64,000 bases of DNA from Bacillus sp. FJAT-49711 (GCF_018343715.1 NZ_JAGYPL010000007.1:63480-127479), one strand, 5' to 3'; positions 25,061 to 37,944 are shown, counted from the first letter of the stretch. Notes: generated from the sequence alone by a model not told the origin. Numbers and translations: made by a program.

Positions 25061-25858
25061 TTAAGATCTTAATAAGATCAGCATGACGGCTAATAAAATC
25101 AAGACGCCCGCTACGCCAGTGTCAGTCATCCCCCAAGTTAAGAGACGATATTTTGTTCGTCCTTCACCACCGCGGTATCCTCTTGCCTCCATTGCTGTCG
25201 CCAGCTCTTCCGCTCGTTTAAACGCACTGACAAAAAGCGGAATAAGAAGTGGAATGACGGCTTTAATTCTTTCCTTGAAAGGTCCTCCTGTAAAATCGAC
25301 GCCTCTAGCCATTTGTGCTTTCATAATTTTATCTGTTTCATCCATCAAGGTTGGGATAAATCGTAAGGAAATGGACATCATTAACGCTAGTTCGTGGACA
25401 GGGAATCTTATCTTTTTCAATGGGTTTAATAAACTTTCAATCCCATCAGTCAATGTTATGGGTGTAGTCGTTAAAGTTAATAAGGATGTTACAAAAACAA
25501 GTAATGTAAACCTTAGAGAAATAAATACCGCTAATCGTAATCCCTCTTCATAAATTTTCAGAAAGCCTAAAGAGAAAATGACGTTTCCTTCTTTATTGAA
25601 AAAAATCTGCAACAGAAAGGTGAATATTACGAGAATAAGGACTGGCTTCAAGCCATTAATCAAAAATTTGATATTGATATTTGCCATTAAAATAATCAGT
25701 CCAACAAATAGTACAAGTACACTATACGTATAAATATTATTTGCAAGAAAAATGATACAAATAAAGCCGAAAACAAACAGTAGCTTTGAACGCGGATCAA
25801 GGCGGTGGAGAATAGAGTTTCCAGGTATGTAGCGGCCGAAAATCATTTTCTCCATCAT
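25061..25858 (-). CDS. ecfT: Energy-coupling factor transporter transmembrane subunit EcfT
   Basis: A 265-residue protein with several membrane helices and the coupling motif ARG in the cytoplasmic helices (MKAQMARGVDF and TAMEARGYRGG), which contact the two ATPases. It opens with [22 protein letters not shown], normal for the family. With EcfA1 and EcfA2 it forms the shared module that powers vitamin uptake by separate S subunits. It overlaps ecfA2 by 4 bases. Confidence 0.96.
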   Translation of the reverse strand: MMEKMIFGRYIPGNSILHRLDPRSKLLFVFGFICIIFLANNIYTYSVLVLFVGLIILMANINIKFLINGLKPVLILVIFTFLLQIFFNKEGNVIFSLGFLKIYEEGLRLAVFISLRFTLLVFVTSLLTLTTTPITLTDGIESLLNPLKKIRFPVHELALMMSISLRFIPTLMDETDKIMKAQMARGVDFTGGPFKERIKAVIPLLIPLFVSAFKRAEELATAMEARGYRGGEGRTKYRLLTWGMTDTGVAGVLILLAVMLILLRS

Positions 25859-26724
25859 AGCGAATCACCCCGCTCTTGCATTGCCATTAGCGCTTCAGAA
25901 AGTTCTCCAATGGTTAAACATGTTTTTCCTACTTTTCTATTCATCTTTCGTTCAAGCATGTATTGAAATTTAACGACATCAGGTACGTCTAAGCCTAGTT
26001 CCAATAATTCCTCTGGGTTTGAAAAAATAGTTCGAGGGTCCGCCGTTTTTTTTACTTGTCCTCGATGCATGATGACAATCTCATCCGCATATTTTGCTGC
26101 ATCCTCCATACTGTGCGTTACTAGTATAGTAGATAAACCTTTTTGTTTATGCAGTCGATAAAACATATCCATAATTTCAGTACGCCCTCTAGGGTCTAAG
26201 CCTGCTGTCGGCTCATCCAGAACAAGAACTTCAGGTTCCATGGCAAGCACCCCAGCGATCGCCACACGGCGCATTTGCCCACCTGATAAATCAAATGGTG
26301 ATTTTTGTAATACCTCTTCCGGAAGTCCAACCTCTACTATTAACTCTTTCGCTCTTCGCTTTGCTTCTTCCTCAGAGACGCCAAAATTCATTGGACCGAA
26401 GCATATATCTTTCTCGACCGTTTCATCAAAGAGCTGATGCTCAGGAAATTGAAAGACAATCCCCACTTTTTGTCGTATTGGTCTGAGGTTTTTCTCTTTT
26501 TTCTCTGCATTGATGACACGATCCCCTATACGAACCTGTCCTTTTGTTGGCTTTAATAGTGCATTTAAATGTTGAAGAACCGTAGATTTTCCGGATCCAG
26601 TGTGACCGATTAAAGACAAAAAAGTTCCATGAGGAATTGAGATATTAACATCGTGAATGGCGAGTCTTTCAAACGGAGTGTTAATTTGGTACTTATATTC
26701 TACTTGCTGAAGTGTAATGTCCAT
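25855..26724 (-). CDS. ecfA2: Energy-coupling factor transporter ATPase EcfA2
   Basis: A 289-residue ABC ATPase with Walker [10 protein letters not shown], signature LSGGQMRR, Walker [13 protein letters not shown] and H-loop VTHSM. The C-terminal extension of EcfA proteins follows ([19 protein letters not shown]). It starts 25 bases before the end of ecfA1 and overlaps ecfT, so the three genes are coupled. Confidence 0.96.
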   Translation of the reverse strand: MDITLQQVEYKYQINTPFERLAIHDVNISIPHGTFLSLIGHTGSGKSTVLQHLNALLKPTKGQVRIGDRVINAEKKEKNLRPIRQKVGIVFQFPEHQLFDETVEKDICFGPMNFGVSEEEAKRRAKELIVEVGLPEEVLQKSPFDLSGGQMRRVAIAGVLAMEPEVLVLDEPTAGLDPRGRTEIMDMFYRLHKQKGLSTILVTHSMEDAAKYADEIVIMHRGQVKKTADPRTIFSNPEELLELGLDVPDVVKFQYMLERKMNRKVGKTCLTIGELSEALMAMQERGDSL

Positions 26725-27542
26725 AACTCATTCACCAACTCTACATCTGTCAAATAGTTTCTTGGCACTTCGAAGCCTTTTTCGCGCAAAGCCTTCGCCA
26801 TCTTAATTGGAAAGGGAATATCGAGCCCGAGCTTAATCAATTCTTCTTCAAGGAGAAAAATTTCATCTGGAGTCCCCTCCGAATAAACAGTGCCTTTATT
26901 CATAACCACAATCCGATCTGCCTGTGCTGCTTCCTCAAGATCGTGAGTGATAGAAATAACCGTTAAACCTTCTTCATCTTTCAATTCCCTAACAGTCCTG
27001 ATGACTTCTTCACGCCCTAACGGATCAAGCATAGACGTTGCTTCATCAAGAATAATTACTCTTGGTTGGAGTGCTATCACACCTGCAATGGCGACTCTTT
27101 GTTTTTGACCACCAGAAAGATGGTGTGGCTCTTGGTCAAGAAAATCAATCATCGAAACATGTTCTAGAGCTTTTTTTACTCGTATTAACATTTCTTCATG
27201 TGGTATGCCATTGTTCTCTAACCCAAAAGCCACATCATCTTGGACTGTTGCTCCTACAAATTGATTATCGGGACTTTGAAAAACCATCCCTACTAATTTG
27301 CGAATATCCCAAACCGAATCGCTAGATAGTGCGATACCGTCGACTATCACGCTTCCATTTTCGGGGAATTGCAAGCCATTTAAAATTTTTGCCAATGTGG
27401 ACTTGCCTGACCCATTATGACCGACAATCGCTAACCATTCACCTTCCGCTACCGATATGGATACATCGTTCAAGGCATAAGATTCCTGACCTTCATATTT
27501 AAATGACACTTGATTAATAGAAATAACGGGTGCTGATGTCAT
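26700..27542 (-). CDS. ecfA1: Energy-coupling factor transporter ATPase EcfA1
   Basis: A 280-residue ABC ATPase with Walker [11 protein letters not shown]-loop FQSPDNQF, signature LSGGQKQR, Walker [13 protein letters not shown] and H-loop ITHDL. The Q-loop form is typical for EcfA1. It is the first gene of the ecfA1-ecfA2-ecfT-truA unit. The 470 bases upstream hold a dispersed repeat and the rplQ terminator. Confidence 0.96.
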   Translation of the reverse strand: MTSAPVISINQVSFKYEGQESYALNDVSISVAEGEWLAIVGHNGSGKSTLAKILNGLQFPENGSVIVDGIALSSDSVWDIRKLVGMVFQSPDNQFVGATVQDDVAFGLENNGIPHEEMLIRVKKALEHVSMIDFLDQEPHHLSGGQKQRVAIAGVIALQPRVIILDEATSMLDPLGREEVIRTVRELKDEEGLTVISITHDLEEAAQADRIVVMNKGTVYSEGTPDEIFLLEEELIKLGLDIPFPIKMAKALREKGFEVPRNYLTDVELVNELWTLHFSK

Positions 27543-27562
27543 ATCTTTTCTCCTCTCATTAG

Positions 27563-27710
27563 AATAGCGTAAGCGACTTGCTCACCGACGTATAAGCTTC
27601 AAGGTCTTTGAATGAGATAAAGGAAACACGACGAGGAACGAGTCGTTGTTGACATATCGTAAGGAAAAGAACAAGAAGTTTGCTAATCGATAGGCGCTGG
27701 AGCTGAACAG
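27563..27710 (+). repeat. Dispersed repeat, copy 1
   Basis: It begins TAGCGTAAGCGACTTG and ends GATAGGCGCTGGAGCT, with GGAAACACGACGAGG, TTGTTGAC and ACAAGAAGTTTGCTA between. The same ordered blocks occur at 51960-52114 (same strand) and 60774-60921 (opposite strand). Here it lies between ecfA1 and rplQ. A partial further copy (start and end blocks only) lies at about 27823-27880. Confidence 0.8.
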
Positions 27711-27822
27711 CTCGGACTCGGCTCATCTAAAAAAGTTCTATAAATTGAAAAAAAGCCTGCACCTCACTCCAAGAAACTGCAAAATAGTTCCTGATCCATC
27801 CGAGGATCAAATTAGAATAAGG

Positions 27823-27880
27823 GGAGGAGGCGCATTGAGCTAGACAGGATCACCTATTCGAAAAACGCAAGCAATTTGCG
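27823..27880 (+). repeat. Partial copy of the dispersed repeat
   Basis: GGCGCATTGAGCTAGACAG resembles the end block of the dispersed repeat, and AAAAACGCAAGCAATTTGCG resembles its start block, here in tandem order end then start. This suggests a second, mostly deleted copy next to copy 1. Confidence 0.4.
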
Positions 27881-27972
27881 CTGAAAAGTTAAACATAAGT
27901 GCCTATCGTAACGCTCTTTTTAGCTTTATCATTCTACGTTTATCAAAGTTGTAGCGCTTTCGCTATCTATCA

Positions 27973-28002
27973 AAAGGGCAAAGACTAGATGCCCTGCCCT
28001 TT
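27973..28002 (-). terminator. Terminator after rplQ
   Basis: AAAGGGCA (27973-27980) pairs with TGCCCTTT (27995-28002); on the minus strand the stem is followed by TTTTGAT. It lies 15 bases after the rplQ stop, at the end of the alpha operon. Confidence 0.65.
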
Positions 28003-28017
28003 CAATGAAAGAAAGTA

Positions 28018-28380
28018 TTATACTAATTCAATAACAACCATTGGTGCACCGTCTCCGCGACGAGGTCCAAGCTTCATGATACGAGTGTATCCACCTTGGC
28101 GCTCTGCATAACGTGGAGCGATGTCAACAAATAGTTTTTGAACGGCATCTTGGTTTGTTTCAGCGTTAGCTACTTCGTGGCGGACGAATGCAGCTGCTTG
28201 ACGACGTGCATGCAAGTCACCGCGTTTTCCAAGAGTGATCATTTTCTCTACTACTGAGCGAAGTTCTTTTGCGCGTGCTTCAGTTGTTTCAATGCGTTCG
28301 CTAATAATTAAATCTGTTGTTAAATCACGAAGCATCGCTTTACGTTGAGAGCTCGTACGTCCTAGTTTTCTATAACCCAT
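28018..28380 (-). CDS. rplQ: 50S ribosomal protein L17
   Basis: The protein has 120 residues from the ATG at 28380. [20 protein letters not shown] is the conserved start, and [20 protein letters not shown] follows. L17 lies near the peptide exit tunnel of the 50S subunit. It is the last gene of the alpha operon (rpsM, rpsK, rpoA, rplQ), followed by a terminator. Confidence 0.98.
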   Translation of the reverse strand: MGYRKLGRTSSQRKAMLRDLTTDLIISERIETTEARAKELRSVVEKMITLGKRGDLHARRQAAAFVRHEVANAETNQDAVQKLFVDIAPRYAERQGGYTRIMKLGPRRGDGAPMVVIELV

Positions 28381-28456
28381 CAAGTTTCCCTCCTTCGTTG
28401 ATAATATTTATATACGTTCAAACAATTTAGAGGTTGATTAACCTTTATTTAGGAGG

Positions 28457-29401
28457 TCAGTCATCTTTACGAAGGCCAAGACCAAGATCTTCTAATTTGG
28501 CTTTTACTTCTTCCAACGATTTTCTTCCTAAGTTACGAACTTTCATCATATCTTCTTCTGTCTTATTAGCCAGTTCTTGGACAGTATTGATTCCAGCGCG
28601 CTTTAGGCAGTTATAAGAACGGACGGAAAGATCGAGTTCTTCAATCGTCATTTCTAGAACTTTTTCCTTCTGATCTTCTTCTTTTTCCACCATAATTTCA
28701 GCATGCTGTGCTTCATCAGTCAATCCAACGAAGATATTTAGATGTTCGGTTAAAATTTTTGCGCCTAAAGAAATAGCTTCCTTCGGTCCGATGCTTCCAT
28801 CTGTCCATACATCCAGCGAAAGCTTGTCATAGTTAGTCATTTGTCCAACACGTGTATTTTCAACTTGATAGTTTACACGTGATACCGGAGTATAGATTGA
28901 ATCAATTGGAATGACACCGATTGGCAAGTCATCTCTTTTATTTAGATCAGCTGGCGTATATCCGCGGCCACGTCTAGCAGACATGCGTAAACGGAAATTA
29001 GCATTCTCGCTTAATGTCGCAATGTGCAAATCAGGATTAAGAATTTCCACATCACTGTCATGCATAATATCAGACGCTTTTACTACACCTTCACCTTGTA
29101 CATCGATTTCTAAAGTCTTTTCCTCGTCAGAATATACTTTCAAAGCTAGTTTCTTTATATTAAGGATGATAGAGGTAACATCTTCGACAACACCCTCTAT
29201 TGTTGAAAATTCATGTTGTACACCTTCCACTTGGATAGATGTAACAGCAGCACCAGGAAGAGATGATAATAGGATACGACGCAAGGAGTTACCCAAAGTT
29301 GTACCATACCCACGCTCAAGCGGTTCTACAACGAACTTTCCATATTTAGCATCATCGCTGATCTCAATCGTTTCAATTTTCGGCTTTTCCATTTCGATCA
29401 T
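28457..29401 (-). CDS. rpoA: DNA-directed RNA polymerase subunit alpha
   Basis: A 314-residue protein that is collinear with B. subtilis RpoA over its whole length. The N-terminal assembly domain has [20 protein letters not shown]; the C-terminal domain, which contacts UP elements and activators, has [20 protein letters not shown] and [11 protein letters not shown]. Alpha dimerises and starts assembly of RNA polymerase. It lies between rpsK and rplQ, with a 169-base gap to rpsK in which I see no separate gene. Confidence 0.98.
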   Translation of the reverse strand: MIEMEKPKIETIEISDDAKYGKFVVEPLERGYGTTLGNSLRRILLSSLPGAAVTSIQVEGVQHEFSTIEGVVEDVTSIILNIKKLALKVYSDEEKTLEIDVQGEGVVKASDIMHDSDVEILNPDLHIATLSENANFRLRMSARRGRGYTPADLNKRDDLPIGVIPIDSIYTPVSRVNYQVENTRVGQMTNYDKLSLDVWTDGSIGPKEAISLGAKILTEHLNIFVGLTDEAQHAEIMVEKEEDQKEKVLEMTIEELDLSVRSYNCLKRAGINTVQELANKTEEDMMKVRNLGRKSLEEVKAKLEDLGLGLRKDD

Positions 29402-29570
29402 TCAAATATACCCTCCTTCAAAACGTCGAAATCTCGGAGTGTATTTTCCCGAAATTCCCCTTGTTACATTCCCATTTGTGCAACAACTGGATGAAGAATT
29501 GATTCCTTACGAGCATAAATTACATATTCTCCCATTATAGCCATAGAATATTTATTTTATACAAGAATCA

Positions 29571-29969
<399 letters not shown>

Positions 29970-29985
29970 TTACCTCCTTTACCAA

Positions 29986-30351
29986 TTATTTTTTCTTACC
30001 TGCTACTGTTTTACGAGGACCTTTACGAGTACGAGCGTTGTTTTTCGTGTTTTGCCCGCGAACAGGAAGACCACGACGATGGCGAAGGCCACGGTATGAA
30101 CCGATTTCCATTAGACGTTTAATGTTTAAGGATACTTCACGACGAAGGTCTCCTTCAACTTTTAGCGTATCAATGATATCACGGATTTTCCCAAGCTCTT
30201 CATCTGTTAAGTCGCGAACGCGTGTATCTTCAGAAACACCCGCTTCAGCAAGTACTTTAGAAGCAGTGTTTTTACCAATTCCATAAATATATGTTAAAGA
30301 AATGACTACACGTTTTTCACGTGGAATGTCTACACCAGCAATACGTGCCAT
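29986..30351 (-). CDS. rpsM: 30S ribosomal protein S13
   Basis: A 121-residue protein. [22 protein letters not shown] is the usual start; the tail with [18 protein letters not shown] reaches the P-site tRNA. S13 is in the head of the 30S subunit and makes bridges to the 50S subunit. It is the first gene of the alpha group, just after rpmJ. Confidence 0.98.
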   Translation of the reverse strand: MARIAGVDIPREKRVVISLTYIYGIGKNTASKVLAEAGVSEDTRVRDLTDEELGKIRDIIDTLKVEGDLRREVSLNIKRLMEIGSYRGLRHRRGLPVRGQNTKNNARTRKGPRKTVAGKKK

Positions 30352-30369
30352 AAATATTGCGCACCTCCT

Positions 30370-30486
<117 letters not shown>

Positions 30487-30522
30487 TTATAACCTCCTTA
30501 GTAGTCCGGAGTGCATTATAGT

Positions 30523-30741
30523 TTATTTAAAACGGTATGTGATTCTTCCGCGTGTCAAATCATACGGAGAAAGTTCCACTGTTACTTTGTCGCCAGGCAG
30601 TATACGAATAAAATGCATGCGGATCTTCCCAGATACATGGGCAAGCACCGTATGGCCATTTTCTAATTCTACCTTAAACATTGCGTTTGGCAAAGTATCA
30701 ACAACAGTTCCTTCAACTTCAATTACATCTTCTTTCGCCAT
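30523..30741 (-). CDS. infA: Translation initiation factor IF-1
   Basis: A 72-residue OB-fold protein, the standard length: [20 protein letters not shown], then [35 protein letters not shown]-1 binds the A site of the 30S subunit during initiation. It overlaps the end of the KOW gene by 23 bases, which suggests translational coupling. Confidence 0.98.
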   Translation of the reverse strand: MAKEDVIEVEGTVVDTLPNAMFKVELENGHTVLAHVSGKIRMHFIRILPGDKVTVELSPYDLTRGRITYRFK

Positions 30742-31054
30742 TCAAGCTATCTCCCTTCTCTAAAACATCCAATTCCTCTTCCACAAATTTACCAAGTGCC
30801 CATCTAAGTTTCCCGTTTGTGACTCTACCTGCTTCCATTAAACTGTTTCGAACTTCCATAGAAACATAGTTGTAACATGTAAGATGTTGGATGTTCTTCT
30901 TTTTTGGACTATCGAATTTTCTTCTATCCCCATCCGCAATTAGAACGAACCGTTCATCGATGTGTCGGATAATAACCGCGAATTGTCCTGCGTCCCGGCC
31001 CTTATTGATAAGTACAATTTGACCTATACGGGGGGTCGAATCAGACTCATTCAA
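30719..31054 (-). CDS. KOW-domain RNA-binding protein (YbzG-like, L14e type)
   Basis: The protein has 111 residues from the TTG at 31054, which has AGGTG 6 bases upstream. The KOW motif is in [21 protein letters not shown], followed by [15 protein letters not shown] and a tail with [18 protein letters not shown]. This matches the small protein found between map and infA in Bacillus, thought to bind ribosomal RNA. Its end overlaps infA. The exact role is not known. Confidence 0.9.
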   Translation of the reverse strand: MNESDSTPRIGQIVLINKGRDAGQFAVIIRHIDERFVLIADGDRRKFDSPKKKNIQHLTCYNYVSMEVRNSLMEAGRVTNGKLRWALGKFVEEELDVLEKGDSLNGERRCN

Positions 31055-31069
31055 CCAGATCACCTACGC

Positions 31070-31815
31070 TTAAATTCTTGTTAAAATCTCGTAACCAGTT
31101 TCTGTAATGGCTATCGTGTGTTCAAAATGCGCACACATTTTGCCATCTACTGTAACAACAGTCCAATTATCCGCTAAAGTTCTCACATAGCGGCTACCTG
31201 CATTGACCATCGGTTCAACGCAAAGCACCATTCCGGGTTTTAAACGAGGGCCTTTATTGGGCGGACCGTAGTGAGGAATTTGCGGATCCTCATGTAAATT
31301 CTGGCCAATCCCATGTCCAACGTATTCTCGGACAATTGAAAAACCATTGGATTCTACAAATGTTTGAATCGCATAAGATATATTAGAAAGACGCACACTC
31401 GGCTTTGCTTCTTCCAAGCCAAGATAGAGAGATTGTTCTGTGACGTCGAGAAGTGATTGTGTTTCGGCATCAATGTTTCCGACAGGATAAGTCCATGCTG
31501 AATCACCATGGTAACCGTTATATTTAGCTCCAATATCAAGGCTGATAATGTCACCGTCTTTTAAAACACGATCCCCAGGAATTCCATGAACGAGTTCCTC
31601 ATTAACGGATGCACATACGCTGCCAGGAAACCCATTGTAACCTTTGAAAGAAGGAAAAGCATCGAGACTTAGAATAAATTTTTCTGCAATCGCATCTAGT
31701 TCTTTTGTTGTAATACCTGGCTGAATATGCTTTTGCAATTCCTGATGGGTCAATGCAACAATTCTGCCAGCTTCTCTCATGATTTCAATCTCACGAGGGG
31801 TTTTACAAATAATCA

Positions 31816-31816
<1 letters not shown>
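31070..31816 (-). CDS. map: Methionine aminopeptidase, type I
   Basis: A 248-residue enzyme that removes the initiator Met from new proteins. The metal ligands are visible: Asp in [18 protein letters not shown] (two positions), His in [12 protein letters not shown], Glu in CVEPMVN and Glu in FEHTIAIT. It begins [19 protein letters not shown]. It overlaps the stop of adk by one base and belongs to the secY-adk-map segment. Confidence 0.98.
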
Positions 31817-32484
<668 letters not shown>

Positions 32485-32530
32485 CTAAATGGGTTCAGGA
32501 ACAATCCACTTGTTCCTAAATCCATTTCGA

Positions 32531-33823
32531 TTATTTAATGAAGCCTTTATAGTGACGCTTCACCAGCTGGGCTTCCAATTGTTTCATTGTTTCAAGTGCA
32601 ACCCCTACAACAATTAAAAGACTCGTTCCGCCAATTTGTGCGGATTGAGGCAAGCCTGCAAATTTAATGAAGAAGACAGGTAATATAGAGATAAGCGCTA
32701 AGAAAAGTGCACCGACGAAAGTTAAACGATATAAAACTCTCGTTAAATATTCTTGGGTGTTTTTCCCTGGCCGAATACCCGGAATATATCCGCCTTGTTT
32801 CTTTAAATTTTCAGCTACTTGTTCTGGATTTACTTGAACAAATGCATAAAAATATGTGAATGCAATGATGAGCGCAAAATAAATCACCATTCCAATTGGT
32901 TTCGTATGATCGAAAATGTATTGAATGGTGCTAGCTACATCACCAGAGCCAAAAAATGTGGTGATCGTCTGTGGCGTCACCATAAATGCACTCGCAAAAA
33001 TAACCGGAATAACTCCAGCTGCATTTACTTTCAATGGCAAGTGAGTATTTTGCCCACCGACAGGACTGCGTCCATCCATTCGCTTTGCATATTGGATAGG
33101 AATTTTCCGCAGAGCCTGCTGTACAAATACAACACCTACAATGATGGCAATTATGGCGAGAATGATAAGCAGCATAACAATAATTCTTAAGAATAGCTGC
33201 TCTCCTGCACCTTGGAACTGCTGAGCGTAAATCTGATTTACTGCGTTTGGAATACCAGCAACAATCCCTGCAAAGATGATAATTGAGATTCCGTTGCCAA
33301 CACCCTTAGATGTAATTTCTTCTCCTAGCCACATTAGAAATGCTGTACCCGCTGTGAGCACAATGGCAATTATAACGTATGTGCCAAAGCTAGGATTTTT
33401 GATAAGCTGCAAGCCTGTCATTCGGTTGAAGCCAAATGACATTCCTCCTGCTTGAATCAAAGCGAGAACAATTGTGAAATAGCGTGTAAATTGAGCAAGC
33501 TTACGTCTGCCTACTTCACCTTGCTTGGACCATTCTGTGAATTTTGGTACAACATCCATTTGTAAAAGCTGTACGATAATGGATGCTGTAATGTATGGCA
33601 TGATCCCCATTGCGAAAATGGAGAAGTTTTGAAGCGCGCCACCACCAAATATATTCATAAAACCAAACAAACTTGCTTGATCCTGCATTTGAAGCACTTT
33701 AGCATCTACATTTGGAACAGGTATGAAAGCACCTAAACGAAATACAACTAACATTAACAAGGTGAATAGAATTTTCCTTCTAATATCACCTACGCGCATA
33801 AAATTGGAGATTGTCTGAAACAT
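32531..33823 (-). CDS. secY: Protein translocase subunit SecY
   Basis: A 430-residue membrane protein with ten spans that forms the Sec channel. FGFMNIFGGGALQNFSIFAMGIMPY includes the plug region, and PGKNTQEYLTRVLYRLTFVGA is in the loop that binds SecA and the ribosome. Its partner SecE is encoded at 63729. It follows rplO by three bases and precedes adk. Confidence 0.98.
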   Translation of the reverse strand: MFQTISNFMRVGDIRRKILFTLLMLVVFRLGAFIPVPNVDAKVLQMQDQASLFGFMNIFGGGALQNFSIFAMGIMPYITASIIVQLLQMDVVPKFTEWSKQGEVGRRKLAQFTRYFTIVLALIQAGGMSFGFNRMTGLQLIKNPSFGTYVIIAIVLTAGTAFLMWLGEEITSKGVGNGISIIIFAGIVAGIPNAVNQIYAQQFQGAGEQLFLRIIVMLLIILAIIAIIVGVVFVQQALRKIPIQYAKRMDGRSPVGGQNTHLPLKVNAAGVIPVIFASAFMVTPQTITTFFGSGDVASTIQYIFDHTKPIGMVIYFALIIAFTYFYAFVQVNPEQVAENLKKQGGYIPGIRPGKNTQEYLTRVLYRLTFVGALFLALISILPVFFIKFAGLPQSAQIGGTSLLIVVGVALETMKQLEAQLVKRHYKGFIK

Positions 33824-33826
33824 TAA

Positions 33827-34267
33827 TTAAATCACCTCAGTTTTACCGCCGGCAGCCTCAATCGCCTCTTTAGCAGCAGAGGAGAATTTGTTTGCTTTTA
33901 CAGTAAGCTTTTTCTCGATGTTGCCTTTAGCAAGAATTTTAATTCCTGACTTCTCGTTACGTACAACACCTGTTTCGATAAGAAGTTCTGGAGTTACTTC
34001 AGTACCGTCTTCAAAGCGATTTAATGCGTCAAGGTTCACGATTGCAAATTCTTTACGGTGAATGTTAGTAAAACCGCGCTTTGGCAAACGTTGGAATAAT
34101 GGTGTTTGACCACCTTCAAATCCAAGACGTGTACCGCCGCCAGAACGTGCATTTTGACCCTTATGGCCCTTACCAGCAGTTTTTCCGTTGCCTGAACCGA
34201 TGCCTCGCCCAACACGGTTTCGTTCCTTGCGGGATCCTTCAGCAGGTTTTAGCTCATGAAGTTTCAT
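33827..34267 (-). CDS. rplO: 50S ribosomal protein L15
   Basis: The protein has 146 residues from the ATG at 34267 (GGAGGTG upstream); the frame is open further upstream but without a site. [38 protein letters not shown] is the expected glycine- and lysine-rich start. L15 helps late assembly of the 50S subunit. It lies between rpmD and secY. Confidence 0.98.
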   Translation of the reverse strand: MKLHELKPAEGSRKERNRVGRGIGSGNGKTAGKGHKGQNARSGGGTRLGFEGGQTPLFQRLPKRGFTNIHRKEFAIVNLDALNRFEDGTEVTPELLIETGVVRNEKSGIKILAKGNIEKKLTVKANKFSSAAKEAIEAAGGKTEVI

Positions 34268-34298
34268 AGTTGGCACCTCCTTATTATTCAAAAATGAA

Positions 34299-34481
34299 TT
34301 ACTGTTCTTTAACAGTAACAAGATGGGAAACTTTATTGATCATTCCGCGGATTGCTTCATTGTCAGTATGTTCAACTGTTTGATGCAATTTACGGAGTCC
34401 TAGTGCTTTGACAGTTTCACGTTGGCCTTCAGTACGGCCAATTAAGCTCTTAGTGAGGGTAATTGCTATTGTTTTCGCCAT
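34299..34481 (-). CDS. rpmD: 50S ribosomal protein L30
   Basis: The protein has 60 residues from the second of two adjacent ATG codons, with GGAGGG upstream. [20 protein letters not shown] and [20 protein letters not shown] are conserved. It is a small surface protein of the 50S subunit, between rpsE and rplO. Confidence 0.97.
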   Translation of the reverse strand: MAKTIAITLTKSLIGRTEGQRETVKALGLRKLHQTVEHTDNEAIRGMINKVSHLVTVKEQ

Positions 34482-34494
34482 CATGATTCCCTCC

Positions 34495-34995
34495 TTAACC
34501 TAATAGTTCTTCTACTGTTTTATTACGTAACTTCGCTACGTCCTCAGCACGTTTTAAATTTTTAATACCTTCGATTGTTGCACGAACCATGTTGATTGGT
34601 GTGCTAGAACCAAGTGATTTAGAAGTGATGTCAGATACACCTGCAAGCTCAAGTACCGCACGAACAGGTCCACCTGCAATAACACCTGTACCTTCACTAG
34701 CTGGCTTTAATAAGATCTGACCGCCCCCGAAACGTCCGATAACTTCATGAGGAATAGTTGTTCCTACAATCGGAGCTACGATGAGGTTTTTCTTTGCATC
34801 TTCAATTGCCTTGCGGATGGCATCTGGAACTTCTTGTGCTTTCCCTGTACCAAAACCGACATGGCCATTTTTATCACCGACAACGACTAATGCTGTAAAA
34901 CGGAAACGACGTCCACCTTTTACAACCTTCGCTACACGGTTAACTGTAACTACGCGTTCTTCAAGTTCAAGTTTGTTAGCATCGATTTGACGCAT
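34495..34995 (-). CDS. rpsE: 30S ribosomal protein S5
   Basis: A 166-residue protein. The loop [21 protein letters not shown] is the site where spectinomycin resistance changes are found in relatives; here it has the ordinary form. [20 protein letters not shown] and [18 protein letters not shown] are conserved. S5 helps decoding accuracy. Confidence 0.98.
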   Translation of the reverse strand: MRQIDANKLELEERVVTVNRVAKVVKGGRRFRFTALVVVGDKNGHVGFGTGKAQEVPDAIRKAIEDAKKNLIVAPIVGTTIPHEVIGRFGGGQILLKPASEGTGVIAGGPVRAVLELAGVSDITSKSLGSSTPINMVRATIEGIKNLKRAEDVAKLRNKTVEELLG

Positions 34996-35018
34996 CTATT
35001 GTGTCCCTCCTTTTTCGA

Positions 35019-35381
35019 TTAAAATTCAAGTCCGTTTTCACGTGCTGCTTCTGCTAAAGCTTTTACACGTCCATGGTATAAATATCCGCCACGATCAAAA
35101 ACAACTGATTTAAATCCTTTATCAACTGCACGCTTAGCGATTAATTCTCCCACTTTTTGAGCCGCTTCAACATTACCTGTAGACTCGGGTGTAATATCTT
35201 TATCAAGTGTAGAAGCGCTGGCTAAGGTCACGCCTTTTTCATCATCGATCAATTGAGCGTAAATATTTTTATTGGAACGATATACATTTAGTCGAGGACG
35301 CATTTCAGTTCCACTTAGTTTAGAGCGTACACGTGCATGTCTTTTTTGACGCACTTTGTTCTTATCTTGCTTAGTGATCAT
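35019..35381 (-). CDS. rplR: 50S ribosomal protein L18
   Basis: A 120-residue protein with the usual basic start ([21 protein letters not shown]) and the end [27 protein letters not shown]18 binds 5S rRNA with L5. It lies between rplF and rpsE. Confidence 0.98.
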   Translation of the reverse strand: MITKQDKNKVRQKRHARVRSKLSGTEMRPRLNVYRSNKNIYAQLIDDEKGVTLASASTLDKDITPESTGNVEAAQKVGELIAKRAVDKGFKSVVFDRGGYLYHGRVKALAEAARENGLEF

Positions 35382-35415
35382 TACGAGTCACTCCTTTCAA
35401 GTAGCCTAAGCGGCA

Positions 35416-35952
35416 TTATTTACCAGTCTTACCTTCTTTGCGGCGTACGTTTTCACCTTCATAGCGAATTCCTTTGCCTTTATATGGCTCAGGCGGACGA
35501 ACAGCGCGGATGTTGGATGCAAGTGCACCAACTTTTTCTTTATTAAAGCCTTTAACGATGATTTTTGTGTTAGCCGGAACTTCAATTTCAACTCCAGCTT
35601 CTGGTTCGAATTCGACAGGATGTGAATATCCTACGTTTAAAACAAGTTTGCTGCCTTGTTTTTGCGCACGGTATCCTACCCCAACTAGTTCAAGTGACTT
35701 TTCAAAACCTTTAGAAACGCCTTCCACCATGTTTGAAAGAAGGGAACGAGTTGTTCCATGAAGGGAACGGTGTTCTTTTGCTTCTGAAGGACGAGTAACA
35801 TTAATAACATTATCTTCTATATTAATTGCGATATCTGAATTAAATGTATTTGTTAGTTCACCTTTAGGACCTTTAACAGTAACTGTAGAATCTTTCTTCG
35901 TCACAGTTACGCCTGCAGGGATTTCAATTGGCTTTTTCCCAATACGAGACAT
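35416..35952 (-). CDS. rplF: 50S ribosomal protein L6
   Basis: A 178-residue protein with two similar domains: [18 protein letters not shown] opens the first, and [21 protein letters not shown] closes the second. L6 lies near the factor-binding site of the 50S subunit. It follows rpsH. Confidence 0.98.
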   Translation of the reverse strand: MSRIGKKPIEIPAGVTVTKKDSTVTVKGPKGELTNTFNSDIAINIEDNVINVTRPSEAKEHRSLHGTTRSLLSNMVEGVSKGFEKSLELVGVGYRAQKQGSKLVLNVGYSHPVEFEPEAGVEIEVPANTKIIVKGFNKEKVGALASNIRAVRPPEPYKGKGIRYEGENVRRKEGKTGK

Positions 35953-35982
35953 TTTCTTGCACCTCCGTTCTTCGAAAAGATA

Positions 35983-36381
35983 TTACCATACGTATGCGAG
36001 TACTTCTCCGCCAACTTGCTTCGCTCTTGCTTCTTTATCAGACAATACGCCTTGTGAAGTAGATACAAGCGCGATACCAAGACCGTTTAGTACTTTAGGA
36101 ACCTCATTAGCTTTTGCATATACACGCAAACCAGGTTTGCTGATACGCTTTAAGCCTGTAATGACGCGTTCATTGTTTGCACCATATTTCAAGAAAATTC
36201 GAATGATGCCTTGCTTATTATCTTCGATATATTCAACATCACGTACAAACCCTTCACGTTTGAGGATTTCAGCGATATCTTTTTTAATATTAGAAGCAGG
36301 AATTTCCAACTTCTCATGTCGGACCATATTCGCGTTGCGGATGCGTGTTAGCAAATCTGCAATTGGATCAGTCATAACCAT
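35983..36381 (-). CDS. rpsH: 30S ribosomal protein S8
   Basis: A 132-residue protein. [20 protein letters not shown] is the normal start, and [26 protein letters not shown] the normal end. S8 binds the central domain of 16S rRNA and is an assembly protein. Confidence 0.98.
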   Translation of the reverse strand: MVMTDPIADLLTRIRNANMVRHEKLEIPASNIKKDIAEILKREGFVRDVEYIEDNKQGIIRIFLKYGANNERVITGLKRISKPGLRVYAKANEVPKVLNGLGIALVSTSQGVLSDKEARAKQVGGEVLAYVW

Positions 36382-36409
36382 TTATTTTACCTCCTTCCCA
36401 AATTCGGTC

Positions 36410-36619
<210 letters not shown>

Positions 36620-37159
36620 TTACTTTTGGAACGGCATTCCAAATGCAGTCAGTAGTTCACGAGCTTCTTCGTCGGTGTTCGCAGTAGTAACGATAACGAT
36701 ATCCATACCGCGAATCTTGCTCACTTTATCATAATCAATTTCAGGGAAGATGAGTTGTTCTCTAACACCTAGTGTATAGTTTCCACGACCGTCGAATGCT
36801 TTTTTAGAGATCCCACGGAAGTCACGTACACGTGGAAGGGAAACAGAAACTAGTTTATCAAAAAACTCATACATGCGCTCTCCGCGAAGGGTAACTTTTG
36901 CACCAATTGGCATACCTTCACGTAAGCGGAATCCTGCGATTGAATTTTTCGCTCTTGTTACAACTGGTTTTTGACCTGTAATTAAGCTAAGTTCTTCAAC
37001 AGCATTGTCTAGAACCTTCGCGTTTTGTACAGCGTCGCCAACACCCATGTTGATTACAATCTTTTCAATTTTAGGTACTTCCATAATAGACTTGTAATTA
37101 AACTTGCTCATGAGAGCAGGAGTTACTTCTTTTTGATATTTTTCCTTTAGGCGGTTCAT
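36620..37159 (-). CDS. rplE: 50S ribosomal protein L5
   Basis: A 179-residue protein. [20 protein letters not shown] begins it, and [24 protein letters not shown] is conserved. L5 binds 5S rRNA and touches P-site tRNA. It follows rplX by 26 bases. Confidence 0.98.
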   Translation of the reverse strand: MNRLKEKYQKEVTPALMSKFNYKSIMEVPKIEKIVINMGVGDAVQNAKVLDNAVEELSLITGQKPVVTRAKNSIAGFRLREGMPIGAKVTLRGERMYEFFDKLVSVSLPRVRDFRGISKKAFDGRGNYTLGVREQLIFPEIDYDKVSKIRGMDIVIVTTANTDEEARELLTAFGMPFQK

Positions 37160-37185
37160 GTAGTGTACCTCCCTTCATCTAAGAA

Positions 37186-37497
37186 CTATTTATCTAATGC
37201 TACACCTGATTTTTTAGCTACACGTACTTTTTTGCCATTAACTACTTCATAACCAATACGAGTTGGTTCGTTTGTTTTAGGATCCAGCAACATCACATTA
37301 GAAACATGGATAGCCGCTTCTTGGTTGATGATTCCACCTTGTGGATTATCTTGTGAAGGTTTTGAATGCTTTTTAACAATGTTCACACCTTCCACAAGCA
37401 CACGGTCTTTTTTCGGGAATGCAGCTAATACTGTGCCTGTTTTCCCTTTGTCTTTCCCTGTGATGACCATTACTTTGTCACCTTTTTTGACATGCAT
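37186..37497 (-). CDS. rplX: 50S ribosomal protein L24
   Basis: A 103-residue protein with an N-terminal KOW motif ([20 protein letters not shown]). It is one of the first proteins to bind 23S rRNA and lies near the exit tunnel. It sits between rplN and rplE. Confidence 0.98.
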   Translation of the reverse strand: MHVKKGDKVMVITGKDKGKTGTVLAAFPKKDRVLVEGVNIVKKHSKPSQDNPQGGIINQEAAIHVSNVMLLDPKTNEPTRIGYEVVNGKKVRVAKKSGVALDK

Positions 37498-37533
37498 TGA
37501 ATCGCACCTCCTTGATTGGTGAATCTAAATTTA

Positions 37534-37902
<369 letters not shown>

Positions 37903-37944
37903 CTAGTTTACCTCCCTTCGGAACACTATATCCGAAACAATTAA

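Noticed and set aside
28911-29540. 209-codon plus-strand frame across rpoA
   Set aside because: It is the antisense shadow of rpoA; codon pattern and conservation belong to the minus strand.
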